Notes: generated by a model from the letters alone, not told the origin. Shown: positions 10,124-20,522, counted from the stretch's first letter. The stretch: DNA of 64,000 bases from Zobellia galactanivorans (GCF_000973105.1 NC_015844.1:2972501-3036500), one strand, 5' to 3'. Program-made: numbers and translations.

Positions 10124-10393
10124 ATGGCTAAAGAATCAATGAAAGCCCGTGAGCGCAAAAGGGCGAGAACTGTTGCAAAATACGCCGAGAAAAGAAAGGC
10201 TTTGAAAGAAGCTGGAGATTACGAAGCATTGCAAAAGTTGCCACGTAACGCATCACCTGTTCGTATGCACAACCGTTGTAAGTTGACAGGTAGACCTAAA
10301 GGTTACATGAGAACTTTCGGTATCTCTAGGGTTATGTTCAGGGAAATGGCAAACAAAGGTCTTATTCCAGGTGTTAAAAAAGCAAGCTGGTAA
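10124..10393 (+). CDS. rpsN: 30S ribosomal protein S14, zinc-free long form
   Basis: Head protein of the small subunit; 89 aa, the long (C-minus) class. Only one cysteine is present (in [11 protein letters not shown]), so the CxxC...CxxC zinc ribbon of the short form is absent. The C-terminal [16 protein letters not shown] and GVKKASW motifs are conserved. Followed by a 66-nt spacer with a long hairpin before rpsH. Confidence 0.97.
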   Translation: MAKESMKARERKRARTVAKYAEKRKALKEAGDYEALQKLPRNASPVRMHNRCKLTGRPKGYMRTFGISRVMFREMANKGLIPGVKKASW

Positions 10394-10404
10394 TATTTAT
10401 TGAA

Positions 10405-10444
10405 TAACTGGTTTCAGGTTCGTTAATAAAGACGAAAACCGTTA
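10405..10444 (+). promoter_or_regulatory. Long hairpin in the rpsN-rpsH spacer, possible S8 site
   Basis: TAAC (10405-10408), a bulged T, GGTTT (10410-10414), a five-base bulge, TCGT (10420-10423), loop TAATAAAG, then ACGA-AAACC-GTTA (10432-10444) give 13 pairs ending 15 nt before the rpsH start. The bulged-helix form immediately upstream of the gene for S8, a primary rRNA binder that represses its own operon in E. coli, suggests feedback control. Function is inferred. Confidence 0.5.
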
Positions 10445-10459
10445 CCGAATTATATACAA

Positions 10460-10858
10460 ATGGTTACAGATACTATAGCAGATTATCTAACGAGAGTTAG
10501 AAACGCCAGCCGAGCTGGTCACAGAGTGGTAGAGATACCCGCTTCAAAGGTGAAGAAGGAGATAACTAAAATATTGTTCGATCAGGGCTATATTTTAAGT
10601 TACAAATTTGAAGAAGATAAAGTTCAGGGCTCTATTAAAATAGCTTTGAAATACGACAAGGCCACTAAAGAGCCTGTTATCAAAAAAATTCAGAGAGTAA
10701 GTAAGCCAGGTCTACGTAAGTATACCGGTGCTGAAAATCTGCCTAGGGTCTTAAACGGCTTAGGGATAGCGATAGTATCTACCTCTCATGGGGTAATGAC
10801 TAGCAAGCAGGCGAAAAATGAAAATGTAGGTGGCGAGGTGCTTTGCTACGTATATTAA
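10460..10858 (+). CDS. rpsH: 30S ribosomal protein S8
   Basis: Primary binder of the 16S rRNA central domain; 132 aa. Begins MVTDTIADYLTRVRNA and ends with the conserved STSHGVMTSKQAKNENVGGEVLCYVY. In E. coli S8 represses the spc operon post-transcriptionally. Here the gene is preceded by a 66-nt spacer carrying a 13-pair hairpin, whereas most of its neighbours are separated by fewer than 20 nt. Confidence 0.98.
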   Translation: MVTDTIADYLTRVRNASRAGHRVVEIPASKVKKEITKILFDQGYILSYKFEEDKVQGSIKIALKYDKATKEPVIKKIQRVSKPGLRKYTGAENLPRVLNGLGIAIVSTSHGVMTSKQAKNENVGGEVLCYVY

Positions 10859-10876
10859 TAGGATAAATAGTAAGAA

Positions 10877-11419
10877 ATGTCAAGAATTGGTAATAATCCG
10901 GTAGCTATTCCTGAAGGGGTTACTGTTGAGGTTAAGGATAACGAGATTGTCGTTAAAGGCAAGTTGGGAGAACTTACCCAAGAGTTTTCCGCCGTCGAGG
11001 TAAAGATAGAAGATAACCAAGTCTGGGTAACCAGACCGTCAGATTCAAAAGAGCACAAGGCAAAGCATGGTCTTTACCGTTCTTTGGTCAGAAATATGAT
11101 CGAAGGTGTTTCAAAAGGGTGGACAAAAGAATTGGAACTTGTAGGTGTTGGTTATAGAGCTAGCAACCAAGGTCAGAAATTAGACATCGCCCTAGGTTTT
11201 TCCCATAACATTGTTATCGACTTGGCCCCAGAGGTTAAAGTTGAGACTACATCTGAAAAAGGAAAGAACCCAATTATAAAATTGACATCGCACGACAAGC
11301 AGTTAGTAGGCCAAATAGCCGCTAAAATACGCTCGTTCCGTAAGCCAGAGCCTTACAAAGGAAAAGGGGTTAAGTTTGTTGGCGAACAATTAAGAAGAAA
11401 AGCAGGTAAATCAGCTTAA
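10877..11419 (+). CDS. rplF: 50S ribosomal protein L6
   Basis: Large-subunit protein near the factor-binding region; 180 aa. Two L6 repeats are visible, starting MSRIGNNPVAIPEGV and, in the second, ELVGVGYRAS. The C-terminal PEPYKGKGVKFVGEQLRRKAGK is the classic signature. Confidence 0.98.
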   Translation: MSRIGNNPVAIPEGVTVEVKDNEIVVKGKLGELTQEFSAVEVKIEDNQVWVTRPSDSKEHKAKHGLYRSLVRNMIEGVSKGWTKELELVGVGYRASNQGQKLDIALGFSHNIVIDLAPEVKVETTSEKGKNPIIKLTSHDKQLVGQIAAKIRSFRKPEPYKGKGVKFVGEQLRRKAGKSA

Positions 11420-11428
11420 TAGTATATC

Positions 11429-11785
11429 ATGGGATTATCAACAAGCGAAAGAAAACAGAGAATACGGAGAAGAATCAGAAAGGTTTCCAATGGAACAGCG
11501 GAAAGACCTAGATTGTCCGTTTTTAGAAGTAATAACGAAATTTATGCCCAGGTTATAGATGATACTAAAGGTACTACTTTGGTAGCCGTGTCGTCAAGGG
11601 ATAAAGATTTGGCAAAAGAAAAAGGTACTAAGACAGAGATTGCGAACCTTGTAGGTAAAGCGATTGCTACTAAGTGCAAAGAAGCAGGTATTGAAAAAGT
11701 TGCTTTTGATAGAGGTGGTAACCTTTACCACGGAAGAGTGAAATCTTTGGCTGAAGGAGCAAGGGAAGCAGGACTTAATTTTTAA
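11429..11785 (+). CDS. rplR: 50S ribosomal protein L18
   Basis: 5S rRNA-binding protein; 118 aa. The [20 protein letters not shown] motif and the C-terminal [24 protein letters not shown] are conserved. It lies 9 nt after rplF and 8 nt before rpsE. Confidence 0.98.
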   Translation: MGLSTSERKQRIRRRIRKVSNGTAERPRLSVFRSNNEIYAQVIDDTKGTTLVAVSSRDKDLAKEKGTKTEIANLVGKAIATKCKEAGIEKVAFDRGGNLYHGRVKSLAEGAREAGLNF

Positions 11786-11793
11786 ATAAGAGT

Positions 11794-12318
11794 ATGTACC
11801 AGAAATATAAAAACGTAGAGACCGTAAAACCCAGTGGGTTGGAACTTAAAGATAGATTGGTAGGCATACAACGTGTTACCAAGGTTACTAAAGGTGGTAG
11901 AGCTTTCGGTTTTTCAGCTATAGTTGTTGTAGGTGATGAAAACGGGGTTGTTGGTCACGGTTTAGGAAAATCAAAAGAAGTAGCTACTGCTATCGCAAAG
12001 GCTATAGAAGACGCTAAGAAGAACTTGATTCGTATTCCTTTGAACAAGGCAACCTTGCCACATGAGCAAAAGGGGAAATTCGGTGGAGCTCGCGTTTATA
12101 TCCAACCGGCATCTCACGGTACCGGGGTTATTGCAGGTGGAGCCGTTAGGGCCGTACTCGAGGCTGTAGGTGTACAAGATGTACTTTCTAAGTCTCAAGG
12201 TTCATCTAACCCTCACAACGTGGTGAAAGCTACTTTTGATGCACTTTTGCAACTTAGGGATGCTAAGACCGTAGCAAGCCAAAGAGGGGTTTCCCTTGAA
12301 AAAGTGTTTAAAGGATAA
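11794..12318 (+). CDS. rpsE: 30S ribosomal protein S5
   Basis: Protein of the mRNA entry ring involved in decoding fidelity; 174 aa. The double-stranded-RNA-binding fold contains [22 protein letters not shown] and HGLGKSKEV. The C-terminal part has [16 protein letters not shown]. The spectinomycin-contact loop around VTKGGR is of normal sequence. Confidence 0.98.
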   Translation: MYQKYKNVETVKPSGLELKDRLVGIQRVTKVTKGGRAFGFSAIVVVGDENGVVGHGLGKSKEVATAIAKAIEDAKKNLIRIPLNKATLPHEQKGKFGGARVYIQPASHGTGVIAGGAVRAVLEAVGVQDVLSKSQGSSNPHNVVKATFDALLQLRDAKTVASQRGVSLEKVFKG

Positions 12319-12329
12319 GTAAAGATATT

Positions 12330-12512
12330 ATGGCAAAGAAAATTCTGGTAAAACAGTTGAAGAGCAGCATCAAAAGGCCACAGAACCAAAAGCGTACATT
12401 GATGGCTTTGGGTCTCAAGAAAATTGGTCAAGTAGTAGAGCATGATGCCACGCCGAATATACTCGGTATGATAGCTAAAGTTGAACATTTGGTTTCCACT
12501 GAGGAAGCTTAA
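12330..12512 (+). CDS. rpmD: 50S ribosomal protein L30
   Basis: Small large-subunit protein; 60 aa. KILVKQLKSSIKRPQNQKRTLMALGL is the L30 signature, followed by a short beta strand ending in MIAKVEHLV. It lies 11 nt after rpsE and 13 nt before rplO. Confidence 0.96.
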   Translation: MAKKILVKQLKSSIKRPQNQKRTLMALGLKKIGQVVEHDATPNILGMIAKVEHLVSTEEA

Positions 12513-12525
12513 ATAGCATATTATA

Positions 12526-12978
12526 ATGAATTTAAGTAATCTAAAGCCAGCCGATGGTGCTACCAATAGAGCGGGCAAAAGAGTAGGTAGAGGTCAAGGG
12601 TCTGGTAAAGGCGGTACAGCTACAAGAGGACATAAAGGTGCCAAGTCTAGATCTGGTTACTCTAAGAAAATTGGTTTTGAAGGTGGTCAAATGCCTTTGC
12701 AAAGACGTGTGCCCAAGTTTGGTTTCACGAACATAAACCGAGTAGAGTATAAAGGTATCAATGTTGAAAAGTTACAGGAGTTGGTCGATAACAAAAAAGT
12801 TAAAGACGTTATTACTTTTGAAACTTTGGTAGACAACGGTTTGGCTAAAAGTAAAGACCTGGTAAAAATATTGGGTGGTGGGGAATTGAAAGCTTCACTT
12901 AAAGTTTCAGCGCATAAATTTACGGCAAGTGCTAAAGCGGCCATTGAAGCTGCTGGTGGAGAAGCAATAAATTTATAA
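12526..12978 (+). CDS. rplO: 50S ribosomal protein L15
   Basis: Late-assembly protein of the large subunit; 150 aa. The N-terminal glycine/basic extension (KRVGRGQGSGKGGTATRGHKG, about 17-37) is typical and contacts 23S rRNA. The C-terminal ILGGGELKASLKVSAHKFTASAK domain is complete. It lies 12 nt before secY. Confidence 0.98.
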   Translation: MNLSNLKPADGATNRAGKRVGRGQGSGKGGTATRGHKGAKSRSGYSKKIGFEGGQMPLQRRVPKFGFTNINRVEYKGINVEKLQELVDNKKVKDVITFETLVDNGLAKSKDLVKILGGGELKASLKVSAHKFTASAKAAIEAAGGEAINL

Positions 12979-12990
12979 GCATAACTGACC

Positions 12991-14334
12991 ATGAAGAAAT
13001 TTTTCGAGACCATATCCAATATTTGGAAGATAGACGAACTAAGGAATAGGATTATACTAACCCTTGGTTTGTTGTTGGTATACCGTTTTGGTTGTCAAAT
13101 AGTTCTTCCGGGTATTGATTCTACTCAATTGGCGGAATTAGCCTCAGGTACCGATTCCGGGATCTTCGGCTTATTGAATGCCTTTACAGGTGGTGCTTTT
13201 GCTAACGCTTCAATTTTTGCCTTGGGTATCATGCCCTATATATCGGCATCTATTGTTGTACAGCTTATGAGTATCGCCATTCCTTATTTGCAGAAGTTGG
13301 ACAAAGAAGGGGAGAGTGGTAGAAAAACGAAGAATCAGATTACTCGTTGGCTTACGATCGGTATTTGTGTCGTTCAAGCGCCAGCCTATCTGTACGGATT
13401 GGAGGCCTTCGGTGTCCAAGACAGTGCCTTCGTTTTAGGTAAAGGATTGGACTTTATGATTCCGGCGGTTATCATTTTGGTAACAGGGTGTGTGTTTGCC
13501 ATGTGGTTGGGTGAAAAGATTACCGATAAAGGTATCGGTAACGGAATTTCACTATTGATCATGATTGGTATTATAGCGACCATGCCACAATCATTTGTTC
13601 AAGAATTTATTTCTAGAACCGTTGACAATAACGGTGGGTTGATGTTTATCCTAATTGAAGTTATACTTTGGTTCTTGGTTATTTTGGCCAGTATTCTTTT
13701 GGTGATGGCTACACGTCAAATACCGGTGCAGTACGCAAGGAGAACGGCGTCGGGTGGATATGAGAAGAACGTTATGGGATCGAGGCAATATATTCCTCTG
13801 AAACTTAATGCTTCTGGGGTAATGCCCATTATCTTTGCCCAGGCAATCATGTTCGCTCCTAGTTTAATAGGTAAGACGTTCAACAATACCAGTGCTGGCC
13901 AGTGGATGGAGGTACAGTTTCAAGATATATTCGGATTGGCATACAACCTATTGTTCGCCTTTCTTATTATCGTCTTTACATATTTCTATACGGCTATTAC
14001 GGTTCCCACGAACAAAATGGCAGATGATTTAAAAAGAAGCGGTGGTTTTATTCCGGGTATCAGACCTGGAAAGGAAACCGGTGATTTCTTGGATAAGATT
14101 ATGTCTTTAATAACTTTGCCAGGATCGGTATTTTTGGCCCTGTTGGCAGTTTTACCGGCAGTAGTGCTTAAGTTAATGGATATTCAGGCCGGATGGGCAA
14201 TGTTTTATGGAGGCACCTCTTTATTGATTATGGTTGGTGTGGCCATAGATACGGTTCAACAGGTGAATGCTTATCTTTTGAACAGGCATTATGATGGATT
14301 AATGAAAACTGGTAAAAATAGAAAAGTCGCATAA
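12991..14334 (+). CDS. secY: Protein translocase channel subunit SecY
   Basis: Central pore of the SecYEG translocon in the inner membrane; 447 aa with about ten hydrophobic segments. Conserved parts include the plug region after TM1, [14 protein letters not shown] (about 78-91) and the cytosolic loop [16 protein letters not shown]. Downstream are infA, 2 nt away, and rpmJ. The adk and map genes that follow secY in many bacteria are missing. Confidence 0.97.
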   Translation: MKKFFETISNIWKIDELRNRIILTLGLLLVYRFGCQIVLPGIDSTQLAELASGTDSGIFGLLNAFTGGAFANASIFALGIMPYISASIVVQLMSIAIPYLQKLDKEGESGRKTKNQITRWLTIGICVVQAPAYLYGLEAFGVQDSAFVLGKGLDFMIPAVIILVTGCVFAMWLGEKITDKGIGNGISLLIMIGIIATMPQSFVQEFISRTVDNNGGLMFILIEVILWFLVILASILLVMATRQIPVQYARRTASGGYEKNVMGSRQYIPLKLNASGVMPIIFAQAIMFAPSLIGKTFNNTSAGQWMEVQFQDIFGLAYNLLFAFLIIVFTYFYTAITVPTNKMADDLKRSGGFIPGIRPGKETGDFLDKIMSLITLPGSVFLALLAVLPAVVLKLMDIQAGWAMFYGGTSLLIMVGVAIDTVQQVNAYLLNRHYDGLMKTGKNRKVA

Positions 14335-14336
14335 TT

Positions 14337-14552
14337 ATGGCTAAGCAAGCAGCAATAGAACAAGACGGGTCTATAATTGAAGCATTGTCAAATGCAATGT
14401 TTAGGGTTGAATTAGAAAACGGTCATGTAGTAACGGCCCATATCTCCGGAAAGATGCGTATGCATTACATTAAGTTGCTTCCCGGTGATAAGGTAAAGCT
14501 GGAAATGAGTCCGTATGACCTTAGCAAGGCCAGAATTACATATAGATATTAG
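14337..14552 (+). CDS. infA: Translation initiation factor IF-1
   Basis: OB-fold protein that blocks the A site during initiation; 71 aa. Signature parts are [24 protein letters not shown] and [21 protein letters not shown]. The start follows the secY stop by 2 nt, so the two are probably translated together. Confidence 0.97.
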   Translation: MAKQAAIEQDGSIIEALSNAMFRVELENGHVVTAHISGKMRMHYIKLLPGDKVKLEMSPYDLSKARITYRY

Positions 14553-14576
14553 TAATACGATAGAAGAATAAGAACG

Positions 14577-14693
14577 ATGAAAGTAAGAGCATCAGTTAAA
14601 AAAAGAAGTGCCGACTGCAAGATAGTACGCAGAAAGGGCAGGTTGTACGTAATCAACAAAAAGAATCCTAGATTTAAACAAAGACAAGGATAA
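14577..14693 (+). CDS. rpmJ: 50S ribosomal protein L36, zinc-ligand-free
   Basis: The smallest ribosomal protein, 38 aa: starts [15 protein letters not shown] and ends RFKQRQG. In the zinc-binding form three cysteines and a histidine hold a zinc. Here only one cysteine remains (C14); the other positions read S, N and F, so no zinc site is possible. This is the known C-minus type, seen in Bacteroidetes. It ends 2 nt before rpsM. Confidence 0.96.
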   Translation: MKVRASVKKRSADCKIVRRKGRLYVINKKNPRFKQRQG

Positions 14694-14695
14694 TT

Positions 14696-15070
14696 ATGGC
14701 AAGAATTGCAGGTATAGACATACCAAAACAGAAAAGGGGCGTAATTGCATTGACCTATATTTTTGGTGTCGGTAGAAGTAGGGCTAAAGAAATATTGGAA
14801 AAGGCCCAGGTAGATGAAGATAAAAAAGTATCTGATTGGAACGATGATGAAATAGGTCGTATCAGGGATGCCGTTTCTTCTTATACAATAGAAGGCGAGT
14901 TACGTTCAGAGACTCAGCTTAATATCAAGCGTCTGATGGACATCGGTTGTTACCGAGGTATTCGTCACAGATCTGGTCTTCCCCTTCGTGGACAACGTAC
15001 AAAGAATAATTCTAGGACGAGAAAAGGAAAAAGAAAAACGGTTGCCAACAAGAAAAAGGCGACTAAATAA
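14696..15070 (+). CDS. rpsM: 30S ribosomal protein S13
   Basis: Head protein contacting the 50S subunit and P-site tRNA; 124 aa. Starts [22 protein letters not shown]; the [26 protein letters not shown] motif near the C-terminus is conserved, followed by a lysine-rich tail. Confidence 0.98.
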   Translation: MARIAGIDIPKQKRGVIALTYIFGVGRSRAKEILEKAQVDEDKKVSDWNDDEIGRIRDAVSSYTIEGELRSETQLNIKRLMDIGCYRGIRHRSGLPLRGQRTKNNSRTRKGKRKTVANKKKATK

Positions 15071-15082
15071 TAAGTAGTTATT

Positions 15083-15487
15083 ATGGCAAAGGCAACTTCA
15101 AAATCAAGTGCAAAAGCTGCTAAGAAACGTAAAGTAATAGTCGATTCTGTTGGCGAAGCTCACGTAACGGCATCTTTCAATAATATCATTATATCCCTTA
15201 CCAATAAAAAAGGAGATGTCATTTCTTGGTCATCTGCTGGAAAAATGGGTTTCAGGGGTTCTAAGAAAAACACGCCTTACGCAGCTCAAGTAGCGGCTGA
15301 AGAGTGTTCAAAAACAGCTCACGAAGCTGGTTTGAGAAAAGTAAAGGTTTACGTAAAAGGACCTGGTAACGGAAGAGAGTCTGCAATTCGCGCCATTCAT
15401 AACTCTGGTATCGAAGTTACCGAGATTATTGACGTGACACCGATGCCGCACAACGGATGTCGTCCTCCGAAACGAAGAAGAGTTTAA
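15083..15487 (+). CDS. rpsK: 30S ribosomal protein S11
   Basis: Platform protein of the small subunit; 134 aa. The core [37 protein letters not shown] and the C-terminal [15 protein letters not shown] are diagnostic. Followed by an 88-nt spacer with a nested hairpin upstream of rpsD. Confidence 0.98.
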   Translation: MAKATSKSSAKAAKKRKVIVDSVGEAHVTASFNNIIISLTNKKGDVISWSSAGKMGFRGSKKNTPYAAQVAAEECSKTAHEAGLRKVKVYVKGPGNGRESAIRAIHNSGIEVTEIIDVTPMPHNGCRPPKRRRV

Positions 15488-15508
15488 TTAATCACTATAT
15501 TATTTCAC

Positions 15509-15563
15509 AGAAGTGTTGTTAACGATTATCGAAGGATAAGCCTTAATTCATAATCACACTTCT
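15509..15563 (+). promoter_or_regulatory. Nested hairpin in the rpsK-rpsD spacer, possible S4 site
   Basis: Three coaxial perfect helices nest: AGAAGTGT (15509-15516) with ACACTTCT (15556-15563); GATTAT (15524-15529) with ATAATC (15550-15555); AAGG (15532-15535) with CCTT (15541-15544), loop ATAAG. The 3' strands of the two outer helices are contiguous, while the 5' side has a seven-base bulge. It ends 12 nt before the rpsD start. S4 autoregulates through mRNA structure in E. coli and B. subtilis; the same role here is inference. Confidence 0.6.
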
Positions 15564-15575
15564 AAACTAAAGAAA

Positions 15576-16181
15576 ATGGCAAGATATACAGGACCAAAAA
15601 GTAAAATCGCCCGTAAGTTCGGCGAAGCTATCTTCGGAGATGATAAATCTTTCGAAAAAAAGAATTACCCACCAGGACAACACGGAAACGCAAGAAGAAG
15701 AGGTAAAAAATCTGAGTACGCGGTACAGTTGATGGAAAAGCAAAAGGCCAAATACACTTATGGTATTTTGGAAAAGCAATTTAGAAATATATTTGCTACT
15801 GCTAAGAGAAAAGAGGGTGTTACCGGTGAAGTTCTTTTACAATTGTGTGAATCACGTTTAGATAATGTGGTCTTCCGTATGGGTATTTCCCCAACAAGAA
15901 GAGGAGCGAGACAATTGGTGTCGCACAGACACATTACCGTTAATGGTGAATTGGTAAACATACCATCATACGCATTAAAGCCGGGCGATGTAATCGGTGT
16001 ACGTGAAAAATCTAAATCTTTACAGGCCATACAAGATTCACTTGCTTCCAACAGCAAAGTGTACGAATGGATTACGTGGAATTCTGAAAAGAAAGAAGGT
16101 ACGTTTGTTAGCGTTCCTGAAAGACTTCAGATTCCTGAGAATATCAAAGAACAATTAATAGTTGAGCTTTACTCTAAATAA
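15576..16181 (+). CDS. rpsD: 30S ribosomal protein S4
   Basis: Primary assembly protein of the 16S 5' domain and a fidelity determinant; 201 aa. The N-terminal [17 protein letters not shown] has no zinc cysteines. The S4 RNA-binding domain ([30 protein letters not shown]) lies at about 91-120. The preceding 88-nt spacer carries an 18-pair nested hairpin, a candidate self-binding site. Confidence 0.98.
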   Translation: MARYTGPKSKIARKFGEAIFGDDKSFEKKNYPPGQHGNARRRGKKSEYAVQLMEKQKAKYTYGILEKQFRNIFATAKRKEGVTGEVLLQLCESRLDNVVFRMGISPTRRGARQLVSHRHITVNGELVNIPSYALKPGDVIGVREKSKSLQAIQDSLASNSKVYEWITWNSEKKEGTFVSVPERLQIPENIKEQLIVELYSK

Positions 16182-16199
16182 TAAAGAACACTAATTCAT

Positions 16200-17192
16200 A
16201 TGGCATTATTTAATTTTCAGAAACCCGATAAAGTAATAATGATCGATTCCTCGGATTTCGAAGGAAAGTTCGAATTCCGTCCTTTGGAACCTGGTTATGG
16301 ATTGACTGTTGGGAACGCACTAAGAAGAGTATTGCTTTCATCGTTGGAAGGCCATGCGATCACCTCTGTACGAATAGATGGTGTAGAACACGAGTTTTCC
16401 GTTATTTCAGGCGTTGTAGAAGATGTTACTGAAATAATATTGAATCTGAAACAAGTTCGTTTTAAGAAGCAGATAGACGATTCAGAAGCAGAGGTTGTAT
16501 CTATTTCCGTTAGTGGAAAAGAGCAATTGACCGCTGGGGATTTTCAAAAGTTCATCTCGGGTTATCAAGTGTTGAACCCTGATTTGGTAATCTGTAATAT
16601 GGATTCCAAAGTGAGCATCAATATGGAAATCGTTATCGACAAAGGTCGTGGATACGTTCCTGCTGAAGAAAACAAAAAATCGAATGCCGCACTTGGTACT
16701 ATTGCAGTAGATTCTATTTTTACACCTATCAAAAATGTAAAATATAGCATCGAAAACTTTCGTGTAGAGCAAAAGACCGATTATGAAAAATTGGTTTTCG
16801 AAATTGTTACCGATGGTTCGATACATCCAAAAGATGCCTTGACCGAAGGTGCCAAGGTTTTGATTCACCACTTCATGTTGTTCTCCGATGAGCGCATCAC
16901 CCTAGAGGCCGATGAAATCGCACAAACGGAAACTTATGACGAAGAGTCATTGCATATGCGTCAGTTGTTGAAAACAAAATTGGTAGATATGGATCTTTCC
17001 GTACGTGCCTTGAACTGTTTGAAAGCTGCCGAGGTTGATACATTGGGAGATTTGGTTTCTTTCAATAAGAACGATTTGATGAAATTTAGAAATTTCGGTA
17101 AAAAGTCGTTAACAGAACTAGAAGAATTGGTTATCAATAAGGGGCTTAGCTTCGGAATGGACCTTTCGAAATACAAATTAGATAAAGATTAA
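16200..17192 (+). CDS. rpoA: RNA polymerase alpha subunit
   Basis: Scaffold subunit of RNA polymerase; 330 aa. The N-terminal dimerisation domain (about 1-230) contains [21 protein letters not shown]. The C-terminal DNA- and activator-binding domain (about 255-320) carries [19 protein letters not shown] and the [13 protein letters not shown] helix-hairpin-helix. It sits between rpsD and rplQ, the conserved alpha-operon order. Confidence 0.98.
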   Translation: MALFNFQKPDKVIMIDSSDFEGKFEFRPLEPGYGLTVGNALRRVLLSSLEGHAITSVRIDGVEHEFSVISGVVEDVTEIILNLKQVRFKKQIDDSEAEVVSISVSGKEQLTAGDFQKFISGYQVLNPDLVICNMDSKVSINMEIVIDKGRGYVPAEENKKSNAALGTIAVDSIFTPIKNVKYSIENFRVEQKTDYEKLVFEIVTDGSIHPKDALTEGAKVLIHHFMLFSDERITLEADEIAQTETYDEESLHMRQLLKTKLVDMDLSVRALNCLKAAEVDTLGDLVSFNKNDLMKFRNFGKKSLTELEELVINKGLSFGMDLSKYKLDKD

Positions 17193-17196
17193 TCGC

Positions 17197-17238
17197 TATT
17201 TCTTACACGAAGGGAAATGCCCTGGGATTGGAGAAATA
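17197..17238 (+). promoter_or_regulatory. Hairpin in the rpoA-rplQ spacer
   Basis: TATTTCT (17197-17203) pairs perfectly with AGAAATA (17232-17238), enclosing AGGG-AAATG-CCCT (17211-17223). The structure fills the 61-nt spacer and ends 15 nt before the rplQ start. It may adjust rplQ translation or protect the mRNA; no role can be assigned from sequence alone. Confidence 0.35.
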
Positions 17239-17253
17239 CATTAGAAGAAAGAA

Positions 17254-17820
17254 ATGAGACACGGTAAAAAAGTCAATCATTTAGGACGTAAGACAGCGCA
17301 CAGAAAAGCGATGTTGGCCAACATGGCATGTTCCTTGATCGAACACAAGAGAATCAATACGACCGTAGCGAAAGCTAAGGCGTTAAAGCAGTTTGTTGAG
17401 CCTTTGATTACTAAATCAAAAGCAGAGAACAACCTTACAGCTGAAAAGGGAACACATAACAGACGTATCGTTTTCAAAAACCTTAGAGACAAATACGCAG
17501 TTACTGAATTGTTCAGTACTGTTGCCGAAAAGGTAGCTGATAGACCAGGTGGTTATACAAGAATTATCAAACTTGGTAATCGTCTTGGGGATAACGCTGA
17601 TATGGCAATGATCGAATTGGTTGATTTCAACGAGCTTTACAATGCCGGTAAGCCTAAGAAGAAAACTACAAGAAGAAGTAGAAGAGGTGGTAGTAAGGCC
17701 GAGGAAGAAAGTGCAAAAGTTGATGCTAAGGAAACTAAGACGCCACCAGTGGCCGCCGAAAATTCTGAAGCGGAAGCTCAAACGGATATCGAAACTAAAG
17801 CTGACGATTCAGAAGAATAA
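17254..17820 (+). CDS. rplQ: 50S ribosomal protein L17 with acidic C-terminal tail
   Basis: Large-subunit protein near the tunnel exit; 188 aa. The conserved core ([21 protein letters not shown] to about residue 130) is followed by a low-complexity tail of roughly 55 residues: first basic ([14 protein letters not shown]), then rich in Glu, Ala, Lys and Thr. E. coli L17 is 127 aa, so the tail is an addition common in Bacteroidetes. Last gene of the ribosomal cluster, ending 26 nt before a strong terminator. Confidence 0.96.
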   Translation: MRHGKKVNHLGRKTAHRKAMLANMACSLIEHKRINTTVAKAKALKQFVEPLITKSKAENNLTAEKGTHNRRIVFKNLRDKYAVTELFSTVAEKVADRPGGYTRIIKLGNRLGDNADMAMIELVDFNELYNAGKPKKKTTRRSRRGGSKAEEESAKVDAKETKTPPVAAENSEAEAQTDIETKADDSEE

Positions 17821-17845
17821 GATGTTGATATCTAATAATATTTGG

Positions 17846-17878
17846 AAAAGGATAAACTTAATAGTTTATCCTTTTTTT
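17846..17878 (+). terminator. Terminator ending the ribosomal protein cluster
   Basis: AAAAGGATAAACT (17846-17858) pairs with AGTTTATCCTTTT (17863-17875) around a TAAT loop, a 13-pair stem running into a T tract. It separates rplQ from carA. Confidence 0.85.
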
Positions 17879-17913
17879 ATGTTTATTTGTGAAATTAAAA
17901 AATTAGGAAACAT

Positions 17914-19041
17914 ATGAAGTATCAGACCCGAAAAAAAGCATTGATATTGTTGGCCGATGGAACCATATTTTACGGTAAGTCAGTAGGTGATAAGGAAGGA
18001 ACGGCCTTCGGCGAGGTTTGTTTCAATACGGGAATGACGGGGTATCAGGAGATTTTTACCGATCCTTCGTATTTCGGTCAGATTATGGTAACTACCAACG
18101 CCCATATCGGTAATTATGGTACGGTAGCCGAAGAGGTTGAGTCGGATTCGATTAAAATTTCCGGATTGGTCTGTAGAAACTTCAGTTATAATTATTCACG
18201 ACCAAGGGCCGATAAGAGCCTTGAAGGCTTTCTTGACGATAATGGCCTATTTGCCATATCGGACGTAGATACAAGGGCCTTGGTGAGCTATATTCGTGAC
18301 AATGGGGCTATGAACGCCGTTATCTCTACCGAAGTCGATAATATAGAGGGCTTGAAAAAACAACTGGCGGAAGTGCCTAGTATGGAAGGATTGGAGCTCG
18401 CTTCTAAAGTGTCGACCAAGGAGCCGTATTATGTGGGCGATGAAAACGCAAGTATCAAAATCGCCGCACTCGATATAGGAATCAAGAAAAATATTTTGAG
18501 GAACCTCGCCAAACGCGGAGGGTATATTAAGGTGTTCCCTTATAATACATCTTTCCCCGAAATGGAAGCTTGGGCGCCTGACGGATATTTTATCTCCAAT
18601 GGTCCTGGTGATCCCGAACCCTTGACGGAAGCCATTGAAACCTCAAAAGGAATGATCCATAGTGGGAAACCTGTTTTTGGTATCTGCTTGGGGCATCAGG
18701 TCATTGCTTTGGCCAACGGGGTGTCTACCTATAAGATGCACAATGGGCACAGGGGTATAAACCACCCCATATTGAACTTGCTTACGGGTAAGGGGGAAAT
18801 CACTTCCCAGAACCACGGTTTTGCCATTAATAGGGAAGAGACCGAGGCCAATGAAAGCCTTGAGATTACACATGTCCACCTTAACGACCAGACCGTTGCG
18901 GGTATTCGTATGAAAGACAAAAATGTCTTTTCTGTACAATACCACCCGGAAGCTAGTCCCGGGCCACATGATGCCGAGTATCTTTTTGATCAGTTTTACG
19001 AAATGATCGAAAATAATTCAGTAGAAATGGCCAAAAGTTAA
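17914..19041 (+). CDS. carA: Carbamoyl-phosphate synthase small subunit
   Basis: Glutaminase subunit that feeds ammonia to CarB for carbamoyl phosphate, a precursor of arginine and pyrimidines; 375 aa. The N-terminal CPSase domain (LLADGTIFYGKSVG) precedes a class I glutamine amidotransferase domain with the nucleophile in FGICLGHQ (about 247-254) and the catalytic His/Glu in VQYHPEASPGPHD (about 343-355). carB is not adjacent. Flanked by a terminator upstream and the eno promoter downstream, so it is probably monocistronic. Confidence 0.96.
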   Translation: MKYQTRKKALILLADGTIFYGKSVGDKEGTAFGEVCFNTGMTGYQEIFTDPSYFGQIMVTTNAHIGNYGTVAEEVESDSIKISGLVCRNFSYNYSRPRADKSLEGFLDDNGLFAISDVDTRALVSYIRDNGAMNAVISTEVDNIEGLKKQLAEVPSMEGLELASKVSTKEPYYVGDENASIKIAALDIGIKKNILRNLAKRGGYIKVFPYNTSFPEMEAWAPDGYFISNGPGDPEPLTEAIETSKGMIHSGKPVFGICLGHQVIALANGVSTYKMHNGHRGINHPILNLLTGKGEITSQNHGFAINREETEANESLEITHVHLNDQTVAGIRMKDKNVFSVQYHPEASPGPHDAEYLFDQFYEMIENNSVEMAKS

Positions 19042-19102
19042 GTAATCGTTATATCCGCGGTAATATACGTGCATTCTACGGTGCTTTACTAGCACTGTTT
19101 CG

Positions 19103-19110
19103 TATATTTG
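19103..19110 (+). promoter_or_regulatory. -7 element of the eno promoter
   Basis: TATATTTG matches TAnnTTTG exactly; 19 bases upstream only a poor -33 match (GGTG) is found. Transcription would start near 19117, giving a leader of about 38 nt before eno. An inverted repeat GTGCT-TTACT-AGCAC (19081-19095) lies between the two elements. Confidence 0.55.
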
Positions 19111-19127
19111 CGGCTAGTTAAATTTAA

Positions 19128-20447
<1,320 letters not shown>

Positions 20448-20476
20448 GGGTTTCGGTAAGAAAAACTTGTTTTTAG

Positions 20477-20522
20477 AAAAAGCCTTTCATTCGATTATTT
20501 TCGAACTTGAAAGGCTTTTTTT
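20477..20522 (+). terminator. Terminator after eno
   Basis: AAAAAGCCTTTCA (20477-20489) is complementary to TGAAAGGCTTTTT (20508-20520), with a loop of 18 bases and a T tract to 20522. Confidence 0.8.

Noticed and set aside
19081-19095. GTGCT-TTACT-AGCAC inverted repeat as a carA terminator
   Set aside because: No T tract follows and it lies inside the eno promoter region; the stem is only five pairs.
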